From NCBI GenBank assembly GCA_951217055.1, contig OX578283.1:61323832-61387831 (forward strand): a DNA stretch of 64,000 bases, written 5' to 3'. Under the pieces are notes generated by a model that did not search any database, was not told the DNA's origin, and saw only the letters and a program-made list of their open reading frames with translations. Source of the stretch: Gerris lacustris (lineage: Eukaryota; Arthropoda; Insecta; Hemiptera; Gerridae). Positions 1-12,020 of the stretch are shown one piece after another (the first letter of the stretch is position 1; each line of letters starts with the position of its first letter). Position numbers and translations under genes: made by a program.

Positions 1-383
1 CCAATAAATTATGGGAGTTATAATAATGGGTAAATAATAAAAATTGTAAAACTAAGGAGTTTTGTTTTTTTATTTTGAAAGACAATTACAAAAATTAAAC
101 TAAAAAATAGTGCAAAAGTATCTAAAAAAATAATGAAAAATAGACCAAGACTAAAGAAATAAAAATAATAAAAATAAAACAAGACTTTTAGATCTTAAAA
201 TATCTATATTATCTATTAAGTTATATTATTATATTATATTATATTATATTATATTATATTATATTATATTATATTATTATATTATCTTCTATTAAGTTAC
301 CTTCCGCATATATTATATCTATATTTTTAATAATATTAAATATAGTTTTTTAATACAAAAAACCTTATTTTATTTTAATTTGT
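1..383. repeat. AT-rich noncoding DNA with a TATAT-type microsatellite
   Basis: Very AT-rich sequence without a convincing gene. Positions about 221-285 are a five-base microsatellite (ATATT repeated about 12 times). Nothing else is recognisable here. Confidence 0.7.
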
Positions 384-648
384 ATCATGGGAGCCTGATT
401 TCATGAATTTCTGTGAACTAGTCCCTGTTCAGCCGGAAAGTTTTTCTTACCACCTTTTCAGGAATTTCCTGACACAATTTAAATTCTCCAGAGGAATCTC
501 TCTTACGTAAATATTTATTTTGTCTACCTTTCTTTTTTGTTTTACTTAATAAATGAATAATAGCTAGTTCCTCCACCTCATATTCTGATTCGAGATCGAG
601 AGGAAGTAATGTAGAAGAGACCATGGTTGGGCGTGGACTGGGTTTCAA
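384..648 (-). pseudogene. Possible PIF/Harbinger-type transposase N-terminal remnant
   Basis: The reverse strand is open from 648 (or the ATG at 624) to a stop at about 415-417. It encodes an acidic stretch, then a basic KKKGRQNKYLRKR run, then a GEF...FRLNRD segment. After the stop the same frame continues with FTEIHEI. The order 'basic patch, R-x-R-D-x-x-GEF, short spacer, FR(L/M)xxDxFxEIH' is the usual N-terminal pattern of Harbinger-type DDE transposases. The match is by eye only. The internal stop and the absence of a DDE core nearby mark it as a dead fragment. It could also be a chance frame. Confidence 0.35.
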
Positions 649-760
649 TATGCGGTGCCTAGCCCATGCGTGGACGTGGGGCTTGCGTGGGTTGACGTGG
701 CCTGTGTGTGGGCTTTGCGTGGCGTGGGTTCAATATGCGCCGGGCCTCAGGCAAATAACT
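620..760. other. GC-rich island with internal duplication
   Basis: A GC-rich patch in very AT-rich surroundings. The words 'gggttcaatatgcg' and 'gcctagcccatgcgtgg'-like pieces occur twice in variant form. The + frame across it gives a Trp/Cys-rich chance peptide. It is probably a fragment of an unrelated repeat. Confidence 0.4.
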
Positions 761-894
761 AGTGCTAACTGTTTTATAAACAAAACCCAGCTGTTTTTAA
801 ACTATTATTTATTCAGTGTAGCCGCTATAATATTTTTTGTTCACTTTTTTCTCTTCTATCATATTTTTTTGTGTAAAAGAAGATAGAAATGTGT

Positions 895-1235
895 AAAGAA
901 GGATATAGATGATTTTGCAGCCTTACTCAGAGTAAATCTATAATGTGTACATAGGATATAGCTGTTTTTGGATCAGTTATGGATATAGCTCCTTTTGATT
1001 CCGAGTACAGTAGGGATATAGCTGCTTTTGTAACCGCACTCATATTTCAATCTAGATTTTAATAGGTTTATAATTTTTTGGAAATGTTTGACTGCAGAAC
1101 CTCGTAGAGCTTTAAAAAACAAATCCAGGGGTTGGTACCCCTGGATGACTATGATGTTATTATATAGTCTTAAAAAATGAGATATTGGTATATCTCATTT
1201 TATCCTTTTTTTTTTTGATATAGCTGCTTTTAGAA
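895..1235. repeat. Short motif repeats 'ggatatagctgctttt' with two hairpins
   Basis: Variants of the word ggatatagctgctttt occur five times between 900 and 1235. Between them lie two clean hairpins: 1123-1131/1138-1146 (stem atccagggg, 6-nt loop) and 1174-1185/1190-1201 (stem aaaatgagatat, 4-nt loop). No coding potential. Probably part of a decayed foldback transposon. Confidence 0.5.
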
Positions 1236-1979
1236 TTCGGCCACTCAGCGTATTCCCACAGCTTTTTTATGATTCATTTTCATTTGTATTTTTGAATAGA
1301 ATTTACATGTTTATATTTTATCTTCAATCTCAATCTAACAGTACCTACTATAAATAATCTTAATTATTGATAAATCGGATATTTTGTAAATATGTACCTC
1401 ATAAAAAAATATTTAACAAATTTAAATCTGACAATCCTTTTGTTTAATTATAAACTTCAAAATACATTTGTATTTATACTTTACTGAGTATATTACGGAA
1501 TTAGGAACAAATTTTTAAAGTTATGTGTTATTTCATAACATATTTTTGTGCGAAACATTCCTCTTCATTGTCTGTCGTCTGTAGGTAAATTAATAGATTA
1601 GAATCCTCTTGTTTAGATCAACCTGACATCTAGCGGAAATAGAAAGATTTAACTCTAACTGTCTTTGCACAGTGCTGCTACCTAGTAGACATCGAATGAA
1701 CTTTACCTTTTTGAATTATTACCTTCTCACGATTAAGACTATGATGTTGTAGCTATTATTATAATGTTTTTGCTATAACAGCAATGTTACTAATATATAT
1801 ATATATCCATCTTGAAACGTTCAGAAGGAAATTAGATATAATAAATTTATTAATTTAGTCTTAAATTATAAATATTTTTAATATCAAAATGGTTAGATAA
1901 AATATTTAATATTGTTATTTTTCTCATTATATCTATACACTTTTTGCACGGAACATCAATGTAGCAGCATTGTAAAATA
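1236..1979. other. Unannotated AT-rich spacer
   Basis: No exon, RNA gene or clear repeat boundary seen. Contains a short (TA)n run at about 1793-1806. Confidence 0.5.
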
Positions 1980-2086
1980 GTTTTATCTACGATTGATACG
2001 AAATATAAACATCATATCTCTGTTTAGATGCGTAGAAAGTGATTCTTTACGTACTTGTATTCATTGCGCATGCGCGTCTCATAGTT

Positions 2087-2142
2087 CTGAAGAATTCCTC
2101 TTCTTTACCACACTAGTGCGGTAAAGAAGAGGAATTCTTCAG
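2087..2142. repeat. 56-bp palindrome, copy 1
   Basis: Near-perfect self-complementary sequence starting ctgaagaattcctcttct and centred on cactagtg between 2114 and 2115. One mismatched pair flanks the centre. Capable of forming a cruciform or an RNA hairpin. Confidence 0.9.
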
Positions 2143-2660
2143 CTTTACGCACGATTAGAGAGCTTGTTTACATTTAACAAGACTAATTTGCTGTTTGTTT
2201 AATAAAAGTAACTTTTATATCGAGTTTTTTGTGAAAATCAATGAGTTAAATCACTCATGATTATGACGAATATGAGGAGAATAATACGCCTCCCGAAATA
2301 AGTCGGCACAAAATACAACTAATGAATTTATGTTATCTTTATCAAAAGAGAAATACGAACTTGTATACTGGAAGTTTATTTCTTTCTGTATTTATTATTT
2401 AAATCTAACAATCGTAGATAAAGTACGGTACGCAACTCGTGCGAAAACGACATTTTGCATTGCTCGTGTGGTTTTACCACCCTCGCTGTCGCTCGGGTGC
2501 AAACTCCACACTCGCATGCAAAATGCTACTTTCCGCACTCGACGCGTAATGTACTATTATCTACGATTGATACGAAATTTAAACATTATATCTTTGTTTA
2601 GATGCGTAGAAAGTGATTATTTACGTACTTGTATTCATTAGGCATTCGCGTGTCATAGTT

Positions 2661-2716
2661 CTGAAGAATTCCTCTTCTTTACCACGCTAGCGCGGTAAAG
2701 AAGAGGAATTCTTCAG
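2661..2716. repeat. 56-bp palindrome, copy 2
   Basis: Same palindrome as at 2087-2142, but centred on cgctagcg between 2688 and 2689. Compared with copy 1 the A-T pair beside the centre has become a G-C pair, so both arms changed together and self-complementarity is kept. Confidence 0.9.
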
Positions 2717-3135
2717 CTTTACGCACGATTAGCGAGTTTGTTTACAATTAACAAAACTAATTTGCTATTCTTTTATTAAAGTAATTGTTTATATCGAGTT
2801 TTTAGTGAAAAGCAATGAATGAATCAAGTGGCTTTGACGAAAATGTAGAGAATAATACTCCTCCAGAAATAATTAATTCGGCAAAAAATACAACTCAAGA
2901 TTAATGCCATCTTTATCAAGAGAAGAGATACGAACTTACATACAGCAAGTTTATTTTTTTTCTGTATTTATTATTTAAATCTAACAATCGTAGATAAAGT
3001 ACGGTACTCAACTCGTGCGAAAACGGCATTTTGCATTGCTCGTGTGGTTTTACTACCCTCGCTGTCGCTCGGGTGCAAACTCCACACTCGCATGCAAAAT
3101 GCTACTTTCCGCACTCGACGCGTAATGTACTATTA

Positions 3136-3665
3136 ATTTAAAGTTCACGACAAACTGAACCAGGAATAAAAATTTCACATCTCTATCCATAGCAGTTCAT
3201 ATAAGATATATGAGCCTAAACTTTTGTTATTTCGTCACAGACTGACTCACTCATCATAATTCTAAGACACTTCTAACAATCCTAGAAACTTAAAATTTTG
3301 TATATAGGTAGAGTTTATTGTACAAATAAAGGAAAAATTAAAAAATCTGGTTCTTTGTACCTTTAAAAGGAAAACCGCCTATTCAAAATATTGTAAAAAA
3401 AAAATTAAAAATTGTAAACAGCGCCACTAGAGCTACCTAGTGGAGAAGTTTAAAACTTAAAAGTGATATTGAGAACGTTCGTTGATTTGACAGTATTGAT
3501 TGACAGTTATCTTTGAGTGCAAAAATATTTACTCCAGATAATTTTATTTAGTTTAATTTGAACACCCACCGATGAAGACGTTACCCGAAAGATTAACAAG
3601 AACAAAGAAAGAAAAACGAAACAATTTTTGGGGCAATGAAAATTTACTTACAAAAAGAAGTGAAA
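3136..3665. other. Unannotated spacer with partial dispersed repeats
   Basis: No gene seen. Contains phrases common in insect dispersed repeats, such as 'catagcagttcatataagat' and a 'gcgccactagagctacctag' segment. No reliable boundaries. Confidence 0.4.
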
Positions 3666-4215
3666 TCCCAACAAAAACACTAGTGTAAAAAAATGTCCCA
3701 AGTCTCGCGAATAAAGTAGTGAGATCATAGGTTTAGCCAAGTCTTCCACTGTCCGAGTAAGTTCTACTAGGTCTAATTCATCCAGTGCAAGTACATGATG
3801 TTTGTCTCTCTCTATTCTCTTTCCCAAATCACTCTACACGCTTAAATTTAAATACATTTTCTGACTTGGCAAATACACATCACAAAGAGGCTAAAATTAA
3901 ATGCAGTGTCGTGTGTCGTATACTGGTATACAAATTTGTATTCTTCTGCTGCGACGCTCAAATGCAAAAAATAATATTTATTATTTGATTTAAGTTTGTG
4001 GTGTGTATTTTCCAAGTCAGAAAATGGTTTTAAATTTAAACGTGTAGAGTGATTTGGGAAAGAGAATAGAGAGAGACAAACATCATGTACTTGCACTGGA
4101 TAAATTAGACCTAGTAGAACTTACTCGGACAGTAGGAGACTTGGCTAAACCTATGGTCTCACAACTTTTTACGCGAGACTTGGCTTATTTTTTTACACTA
4201 GTGTTTCTGTTGGGA
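3666..4215. mobile_element. Foldback MITE with ~221-bp terminal inverted repeats
   Basis: The left arm (3666-3886) and right arm (3995-4215) are highly similar reverse complements that begin/end tcccaaca...tgttggga and carry acactagtgt just inside. A loop of about 108 bp separates them. The two arms encode the same peptide on opposite strands, which explains the mirror open frames at 3785-3988 (+) and 3848-4096 (-). There is no transposase, so this is a nonautonomous element. Target duplications are not obvious. Confidence 0.85.
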
Positions 4216-4667
4216 TATATATCAACATAATACATTTCACCTGAAAGATAAAATAATTGATTTTTTCCCAGCAATCAATGATTTGACTGATTGATTATAT
4301 TATTGGTTAACCTTATTATGTCTTTTTTTACCATCAAACAATTGGGGTGGGGTAGTGAGAGGTCGAATTACAATGCTTTTACCTCGTATAGATTTTACTG
4401 TCCGTCGAGGATAAAAAGAAAACCATTCTATTTATTATTAATGAAAGTTTTACTTGGATGAACAAAGTGAAATTCACAACACCTGGCTGTAAGATAATTG
4501 ATAGCCTGACTTGACTCGATCAATATTCCCTTATTATTACCAGCGAACTCCGAGCTTAGTCTATGGAAATTATCAAGACATTTTTTTCAATTCAAAGAGA
4601 AAAAAAATATGCGTGATTTCTTTAGTTTTATTATTAATATAATAAATTATATGTCTTATAATAGACT

Positions 4668-4703
<36 letters not shown>

Positions 4704-5564
4704 TCATTTATCTACTCACGGCAGCAAAATTGAGACATATTTGTACTGTTTTCAATCTGCAAAATGCAATTTTTTTCTTGATTCTTTTGTAACATGTCAA
4801 AAATAATAGTGTCAGCAAAAGTTCAAAGTGTCAGCAAAATAACAAACATGCTGTAACATTTTAAGAAAATTTTACTACAAAAAGGTTACTACATCGCAGG
4901 TTATAAACTCTCCGAGTAAAAAGTACTCGTCAAATTTGGATGCTAGGTCATAATTAGCCTATTATTAGTCCCATATCACTTTGAACCTTCTGCGACTATT
5001 TGTTTCTCTTTGCCAAAAAAAAGAAACAATCATATAACTATCTTTCTGTGGTCGGTATTACTTTTGATATATTTTTTGAGCGTAGCGCAAATAAGTGTTA
5101 AAATTGGAATTGAGAATTTTATGATTTAGATTTCAAAACTCAGAGTTAAAAAAAGTTGGCGCTACTAATTAGGTCTAAAACGATACCAAAAATCTCGAAA
5201 TATTGTGACTCTAAGTCGATGAAAAAATCATTGTGACGATTTAATGAAAAAATATGTTAATTAATTAATTAATGTTAATTAATATCGTGATCATAAATTG
5301 ATACTCCCTGAATAAAGAGAAAGTACTGTAATATAACAAAAATTCGATTTTGATGAATTTACTCGTTTTGAGGTTTTCCAAAAAATCGGTCTGGGCCGAT
5401 TTCAATCAAATTTGACATATACGTTCAAAATAATCACTCACTATAAGGCAAAATCGAGAGATGAATTTTAGCTCCAAATTTATGGGCGTTTCCCCCAAAA
5501 TCTTTGAAAAGCGTGAAAATCAACTATTTTTCGAAAACGGTTCCTCCGATTTTTATTAAAAACT
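4216..5564. other. Noncoding region with a dispersed-repeat fragment and an AAT microsatellite
   Basis: A (TAA/AAT)n microsatellite lies at about 4671-4702. Positions about 4915-5040 match a dispersed family also present at 39540-39800 and 57770-58040 (shared phrases 'taggtcataattagc' and 'tttgtttctctt'). The rest shows no exon signals. Confidence 0.55.
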
Positions 5565-7735
5565 TGCTGGGTACCCGTGCTTCGCTACGGAGTGTTATTA
5601 TAATTAGACAAGTTTATAAACAACCATTATGAAACAAATTATTTTACTATGCAAGAATGTCTAGATTCTATCTCTCCCACCTATTTCTATACCCCCTCCT
5701 CTTTGATAAGCTAATTTTCAAATATCATAAATTCGCCCCCCCCCCTTAATTAAAATATGACTAAACTGTACATAAAAACTATTACTGTACTCTTAAAGAG
5801 ATTTTGCATCATGAAGGGTATTCATTACATTGACCCCGTATTCATTACTTGTACTATACCCCTGTGTACCAAATTTAAATTTCGAAAATTCATGTAGGCT
5901 GTCATTTTCCCCTTGCTTTGAAGGTCAAGTGGGCAAATTTTTATTGACATCGAACTAAAACTGTAGATTTGTATAAAGAACCTACACACACGACACACAT
6001 ACGTTGATTTTTATATATATAGCTATAAATTTCCATTTTACCCCCTCCTAAATAAAATTGTACATTACAACAATTACTTTTCTCTTAATATGCATCATAT
6101 GAAGGGAATCCATTACTTTGACATTTTTACACCGTACCCCTTTGTACCAAAATTTAAATTACAAAAATTCATGTAGACAGTGACTTCCCCCTTGCTTTGA
6201 AGGAGCTTTGAAAGTGAGTAAATATTCATCAAATTGGGATAAAACTGTAGATTTGTATAAAAGACACCCTCATACAGACACTCTTCTATTTATATAAGAT
6301 ATAGCTATATTTTTCCATTTTACCCCCTCCTAAATGAAAATATGACAAAACTATACGTAACAACAATTACTGTACTCTTAAAGAGCTTTTCAACGATATG
6401 CATCATGAAGGGTATTCATTACTTTAACCCCGTATTCATTACTTTACCCAGTAACCCTGTGTACCAAAATTTAAATTTCGAAAATTCATGTAGACAGTAA
6501 TTTCTTCTTCCTTTGAAGGTCAAGTGTGCATTTTTTGATCGAGATCGGACTAAAACTGTGGCTTTGTATAAAGAACATACACACATACGTTGACTTTTAG
6601 ATATATTTTTCCATTTACCCCCCTAAATGCACGTAAAAACAATTACTGTACCTACTCTTAAAGAGCTTTTCAACAGTATGCATCATGAAGGGTTTTCAAT
6701 ACTTTAACATTTGTACCCCGTACCCCTGTGTACCAAAAATTAAATTTCGAACATTCATGTAGACAGAGATCTTCCCCTTGCTTTGTATAAAGTATAAAGA
6801 ACATAAACGCACTCACACATACGTTGACTTTTATAGATTTAGATATAAATTTCCATTTTACCCCCCTCCTAAATGAAAATATGACAAAAACGTACTTTCC
6901 AACAATTAATGTATACTCTTAAAGAGCTTTTTAACGATATGCATCATGAAGGGTATCCATTACTTTGACATTTGTACCCCGTACCCCTGTGTACCAAAAT
7001 TTTAATTTCGGAAAATCATGTAGGCAGTGACCTTCACTTTGTTTGGAAGAAAAAGAGTGTAGGTACATATTCATCAAATTGGGATAATCTGTAGATTTGT
7101 ATAAAAGACCTCTTATATAGATACTCTTCTTTTTATATATAGATATAGTTATATTTTCCATTTTACCCCCCTCCTAAATGAGAATATGACAAAACTATAC
7201 ATAACAACAATTACTGTACTCTTAAAGAGCTTTTCAACGATATGCATCATGAAGGGTATTCATTACTTTGACTCCGTATTCATTACTTGTACCCCGTACC
7301 CCTGTGTACCAAAATTTAAATTTCGAAAATTAATGTAAACCTTGATTTTTCCCTTGCTTTGAAGGTCAAGTGTGCAAATTTTCATCGAGATCGGACTAAA
7401 ACTGTAGATTTGTATAAAGAACAAATAAAATATATCTATATTTTTCCATTTTACCTCCCTTCTAAATTAAAATATGACAAAAGTGTACATAACAACAATT
7501 ACTGTACTCTTAAAGAGCTTTTCAACGATATGCATCACGAAGGGTATTCATTACTTGTACCCCGTACCCCTGTGTACCAAAAATTAAATTTCGAAAATTC
7601 ATGTAGACCTCAATTTTCTCCTTGCTTTGAAGGTCAAGTGTGCAAATTTTCATCAAAATCGGGCTAAAACTGTAGATTTGCATAAAGAACAAACATACAC
7701 ACACACACATACGTTGACTTTTATATATATAGATT
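5565..7735. repeat. Degenerate tandem array of ~240-305-bp units
   Basis: Anchor 'ccattttaccccc' recurs at about 6037, 6317, 6610, 6853, 7158 and 7446. Each anchor is followed by 'aacaattactgtactctta', 'gcatcatgaagggt', a 'ccccgtacccctgtgtacc' block, and then a 'tacacacatacgttgac' tail with 'atatatagat'. A more decayed first copy begins near 5565 with 'gggtacccgtgcttcgctac'. About seven units with indels, so an old array of a transposon tail. The open frames at 6931-7161, 7359-7667 and 7522-7710 are by-products of it. A single related unit lies at about 59010-59170. Confidence 0.8.
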
Positions 7736-7789
7736 TATCCGATTTAAAAGCGAATCTTATAGGTTAGGAGCTCAGTGTGTGCCTAGCCT

Positions 7790-7912
7790 AAGATATAAGT
7801 AGTTTTCCCGGGAAATCTTATAAGATATAAGTAGTTTCCCCGGGAAATCTTATAAGATATAAGTAGTTTTCCCGGAAAATCTTGTAAGATACAAGTAGTT
7901 TTCCCGGGAAAA
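7790..7912. repeat. 32-bp tandem repeat, about four copies, with CCCGGG palindromes
   Basis: Unit 'taagatataagtagttttcc' followed by cgggaaatctta; starts near 7790, 7821, 7853 and 7885, period 32. Each unit is nearly self-complementary (aagat...atctt around cccggg), giving a string of hairpins. Confidence 0.85.
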
Positions 7913-8131
7913 ATATAGCTTTCGAGATACTGATAAAAATGTATGCGTGTTTGTTGAAAATCGAAAACAAAAATGAGCAATCATCTATTAAACCATTTTT
8001 AAATATGTTTAAAGTAAATTTAAATGAAATTTAAATATAGAATCAATATGAATAATATAATGTATATTATGAGATAGTTTTGTTCGATTTATTGGATCGA
8101 TTTTATTTTTACTGGGCCTATAGGTCCATTA
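7913..8131. other. AT-rich spacer
   Basis: No feature supported between the 32-bp array and the target duplication of the hAT element. Confidence 0.5.
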
Positions 8132-8139
8132 GCTTTATA

Positions 8140-8159
8140 CAGTAGCGTACACAGAAAAA

Positions 8160-8190
<31 letters not shown>

Positions 8191-9324
8191 CAACTTAACC
8201 TTGAGTGACTATATGCGGGTTTAGCATACTCCATAATTTATTATAATTTTAATTTCTACCCCTTTTAACAATCTAATTTCGATGTCTAACCTCATATTTA
8301 ATTAAATTAAAATCCTATTAGATAACAACTAAAAAATTGTCGTACTTCTAAAACGTATAAAAAACTTTTAGGATAAATTGAAAAAACTGTTTTCTTTAGT
8401 GTTTTTTCGGATTTCTTTGATTAGGTTAGGGTTTAAATGGATAAACACCCCCCCCCCCCCCCCCCTCTGAACACCCCCTCTCTAGCAATCCTGCTGCTGT
8501 ATTTGGGTGTAAATGGCCATGTCATATTTATTAAGAATATATTTATAATTAAGAATATATTTATTAAGAATATATTTAACACTCCCCATTAGAAGTGCTT
8601 CAGGAGAGCGATCTTTTTCTGTGTTATAAAGAGTAATATAAAGGAAATAAATTAGCCCAAGAAAAACTGAGTCACTTATCATTATTTTACATCGAAAATA
8701 ATGAAATGAATAAACTTGCCTGCGATTTAACAATAGACAAATTTTAAACTACAAAGCGCCTAGGACCTAGCCAAATTTGTTAAATAGTTAGTGGATAATA
8801 CATTTGTTAAATAAAAAGTAAAATGAATGTGAAATTCTTTAACCGACAACATCCAAATGTGTCATAGGTCAGTGGAGGGGGGGGGGGAGGGGGCCCGGAA
8901 TTGACCTTTGGCCTAGGGCCCGGCAAGACCTTAATCCGTCACTGACTACAGTGTTTAATGTTTTAATTTTATCGGCAAAAATCCGGGCCCAGCTGACAAT
9001 CGGGTGGTATAATGACTTATGATTTAATTTTGCCGGCAAAAATCCGGGCCTAGCTGACAATCGGGCCGGTATAGTGTATAATAACTTTAATTCCATCGGC
9101 AAAATCCCGGTCGAGCGGAATTGGGGTGATTAAGTGCATACACACCCTAATATAATACTTAATTAATTCCTTTTATTGTAAAATATTTACAGAAAATTCG
9201 AATGCATCTGATATTGCTGTGCTCGTTTGGTTTTCAATGTATTGCGGGGCCAAGTTATTTAATTATTTCAGGGGGGGGCCCTGGGCCCCTTGGCCCCCCC
9301 CCCCCCCCCCCGGGTACGCCACTG
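8140..9324. mobile_element. Nonautonomous hAT-type element with 8-bp target duplication
   Basis: Starts cagtagcgtaca and ends cgggtacgccactg, i.e. imperfect TIRs of the CAGTGGCGTA type. The 8-bp word gctttata directly flanks both ends (8132-8139 and 9325-9332), the duplication size of hAT elements. The interior has no transposase frame. It contains long homopolymers (G run at about 8165-8190, C runs at about 8449-8464 and 9296-9311) and an internal 60-70-bp repeat with 'gccggcaaaaatccgggcc' at about 8960-9120. At 1185 bp it is a deleted, nonautonomous copy. Confidence 0.85.
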
Positions 9325-9332
9325 GCTTTATA

Positions 9333-9980
9333 AACCTTACAATTGGCATTAATTAGCTTCGGAAACCTATTATATACTAAAAACACGACATGGTTAATTT
9401 TATACGCACGAACAAATAACCCTATCCCAGCAATATTTCTTTTCTATGCGTAGGCTTATAGCCCAGGGTTTATTTAGAGTTGAAATCTAATCAGATGTTC
9501 TACATATTAAAATTTTACCTTAGTAAAAAGGTCAAAAATAAAAAATAAAAATTTAATTACTATAATCTAAGCTTAAAACAAGAAATATTTGTAGTATTTT
9601 ATCACATTAATAATTTTGTGATATCCATTAACCTCCTTTCCGCTAATATTACATACTGAAATTATATACTGATGGATTATGATTTTATTCTGACATTATA
9701 ATATTACATTTTTATAAAGCTAAATCCTCTATGAGAACTACATTAGTCCAACTATAAAAACTGTTATTAGTTTCTTTTTCTAACGCACTAATAGTGGACT
9801 CACATTGAGTACTCCATGTGTAAGCTATACTTAAAACTTTATTATAAAAACTATGTAGGTATTAGGATTAAAATTGCGTGACTCAGGAAGCAAAATAAAA
9901 TCTTTTAGTGCATTTATAAAATCAATATATATAAGGTAGTAATTTATTTATAATTCACTGAGAAACCAATGTGAAATAAA
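9333..9980. other. AT-rich spacer
   Basis: No exon, RNA gene or repeat with clear ends seen. Confidence 0.5.
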
Positions 9981-11645
9981 AGGTTTGTTCCAACAGCCCA
10001 TTCGAGAACGGTTCTAGAACCAATTCAGGATTTTTTAATGTGCATGCGTCTATGAGGACTGGTTCAGAACTGATTCAAAAAGAGGAGCCTGTTGGAACGA
10101 TTTTAGAACTCTTTCAGAACTGCAACCTTCATGTTACCTCTCTTTATATTGTTTTTATTTTACTCTTCGTATCTCTCCACTTGTTTTGTTTATGTTCACT
10201 CAGAAATGGATTACTTACGTAAACATATTCTATTGTTAAACTCAACAAAGTTTGTAAGAATGCACATTAGGGCAAATCGTTTTTAAAGTTACAAATTTAT
10301 CACACTGTCATTTCTGAATGAATATATTTCGCTCTCACATTTGGGATTCGTCGGGCTCGTAACAATCCTCTCTTTTATAGTTTCAGTTGCCTAGTTAAAA
10401 TTTGTTTGTAAATAAATTGTAATTTTTTTAAACATTAACTGTTACGTCATATAAAAAGTACCGGTGTGGAAATCCCACACATGAAATGTTGTGGAGTCAA
10501 TACGCGATCAAGAGAGAGAGAACTCAGTATTTACACCCATTTTCATGGAAGTAAAAACATAAAAATTCCAATATCTCCAAAACCGCTTGTGCCCAAAAAG
10601 TATAGGTACAATCTACCAAATATGACACATAATATTTACCCCAAACGAAATAGAAATCAAATAATGTCTACTGATGTTATCGCCGACAGACCGATTTCGT
10701 GCTTAAGTGACTACAGCTCCGACTCCGAAACGTCGTGAGCTACGATGTTCGGGTTTGTCGTTGTCGCCATCAGTTTTTCCGATTAAAGTTGTAAAAAATG
10801 CCGCAAACCACATCTCAATACGATATCTTGAAGCGATTGTTATTAAAGGTTTAGTTACATACGAACGTACACACATACGTACGGACAGACGTATATGAAA
10901 CGGATTTTAATGATATCCCCGGGTCCGTAAGACCCCTCCTTCAAAGAGATCTCGGAATCAAGTTTCGGATGATAAAATGTGAATTTTATCTTGGCTTATT
11001 AAAAATAAACCCTCATATAAGAAAAGGTCAACCACACATTAATTAAGAAATATTTACAAATAAAGGGTTCAAAACTACAAAAAAGAAAATTATAAGAACA
11101 ATTTATCTGGTTTTTTCTTTCTTGTCTGTAAATCATCGGCGGATGAACAGACAAAAAGATCGGAGGTAATTCTTATAAAGGACTAAAGTCGCTATGAGAA
11201 ATTTTAATTATCAAGAGGAATAAATATATATAAAATATAAATTATATTTTATTATTCCAATATACTATCATGATAAAAAATAATTAAAGAAGAAAGAAGT
11301 AGTATAAATATTAATTGTGGAGAGAGAAACAAAACACGCTAGGAAACAGAAATATCAAGAAAAGAAACGAAAACAAATGTTAGGTTATAGTTGAACAGTA
11401 GTAGTAGAGTAACCTACTCGCCTCCGTATATTAGTATTAGTAGTTCTGGTCGAGTTCCTGCTTCAGTCCGGGAACTGTTTTCACGGTTCTAGGACTTAGG
11501 ACTGTCTCAGAACCGTTCTTCTTTCTGTTGGAACACGGGACTAAAAGTTCCAGAACCGTCCGAGAAGCGTGTAGGAACTGTCTTTCGATACTACGTATGC
11601 TCCCGGCAGTTCTAGAACCGTCCGAGGCTTTGTTGGAACAAACCT
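9981..11645. mobile_element. TIR element with 'aggtttgttccaaca' ends
   Basis: The left end (aggtttgttccaaca...ggttctagaac, 9981-10020) matches the reverse complement of the right end (gttctagaaccgtccgag...tgttggaacaaacct, to 11645). Secondary inverted copies of the ggttctagaacc and gttggaac motifs lie inside at about 10070-10125 and 11460-11600. No transposase frame is found, so it is nonautonomous. The interior (about 10450-10990) includes a patch that looks like a separate inserted repeat. The superfamily cannot be assigned from the ends alone. Confidence 0.7.
10450..10990. repeat. Moderately GC-rich repeat fragment inside the TIR element
   Basis: Less AT-rich than its surroundings, with two overlapping + frames (10466-10738 and 10707-10898) ending in a Thr-His-Ile-Arg-Thr-Asp stretch encoded by 'cgtacacacatacgtacgga'. 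Such 'acacacatacgtacgga' tails are typical of dispersed insect repeats. I do not recognise either peptide and do not call a gene. Confidence 0.4.
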
Positions 11646-11805
11646 ATTGTTTTTTTTTTTTTTGTTTTTTTTTGTTTTTTTAGAAACATATGTATTTCAA
11701 GATTTGCTCTTCTTGCAATATCTGCGAGTACAAATGAAAGGTAGAAAGAGCTAGTAGCTGTGTTACTATCGGATGTATGTCAGTTTCCAGAAATCCTTGT
11801 AAAGA

Positions 11806-12020
11806 TTACTAAGTTTCCTGTCAATCAGTAAACTGATTACCAATTGATAATCAGTTTCCTGTCAATCAGTAAACTGATTAACAATTTATAATCAGTTTCC
11901 TGTCAATCAGTAAACTGATTACCAAGTGATAATCAGTTTCCTGTCAATCAGTGAACTGATTACAAATCGATAATCAGTTTCATGTCAATCAGTAAACTGA
12001 TTACCAATTGATAATTGTTT
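11806..12020. repeat. 41-bp tandem repeat, about five copies
   Basis: Unit 'tcagtttcctgtcaatcagt' plus aaactgattaccaattgataa; starts at 11851, 11892, 11933 and 11974, exactly 41 bp apart, with a partial unit before. Each unit pairs with itself (taatcagttt / aaactgatta). Confidence 0.9.

Larger units (their letters stand above)
1980..3135. repeat. Two tandem copies of a ~575-bp palindromic element
   Basis: Copy 1 runs from about 1980 to 2556 and copy 2 from about 2557 to 3135. Landmarks recur 574-577 bp apart: 'ctacgattgatacgaaat' at 1987 and 2561, and 'gacgcgtaatgtac' at 2541 and 3118. Each copy carries a 56-bp near-perfect palindrome (2087-2142; 2661-2716) and, about 270 bp further on, a larger imperfect inverted repeat (about 2407-2570 in copy 1) with arms such as cattttgcattgctcgtg / catgcaaaatg. 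No transposase frame is present. It looks like a foldback-type nonautonomous element that duplicated in tandem. Confidence 0.75.

Noticed and set aside
10466..10898. Two overlapping + frames as a small gene
   Set aside because: Located inside a TIR element and ending in the 'acacacatacgtacgga' tail common to dispersed repeats; no recognisable domain.
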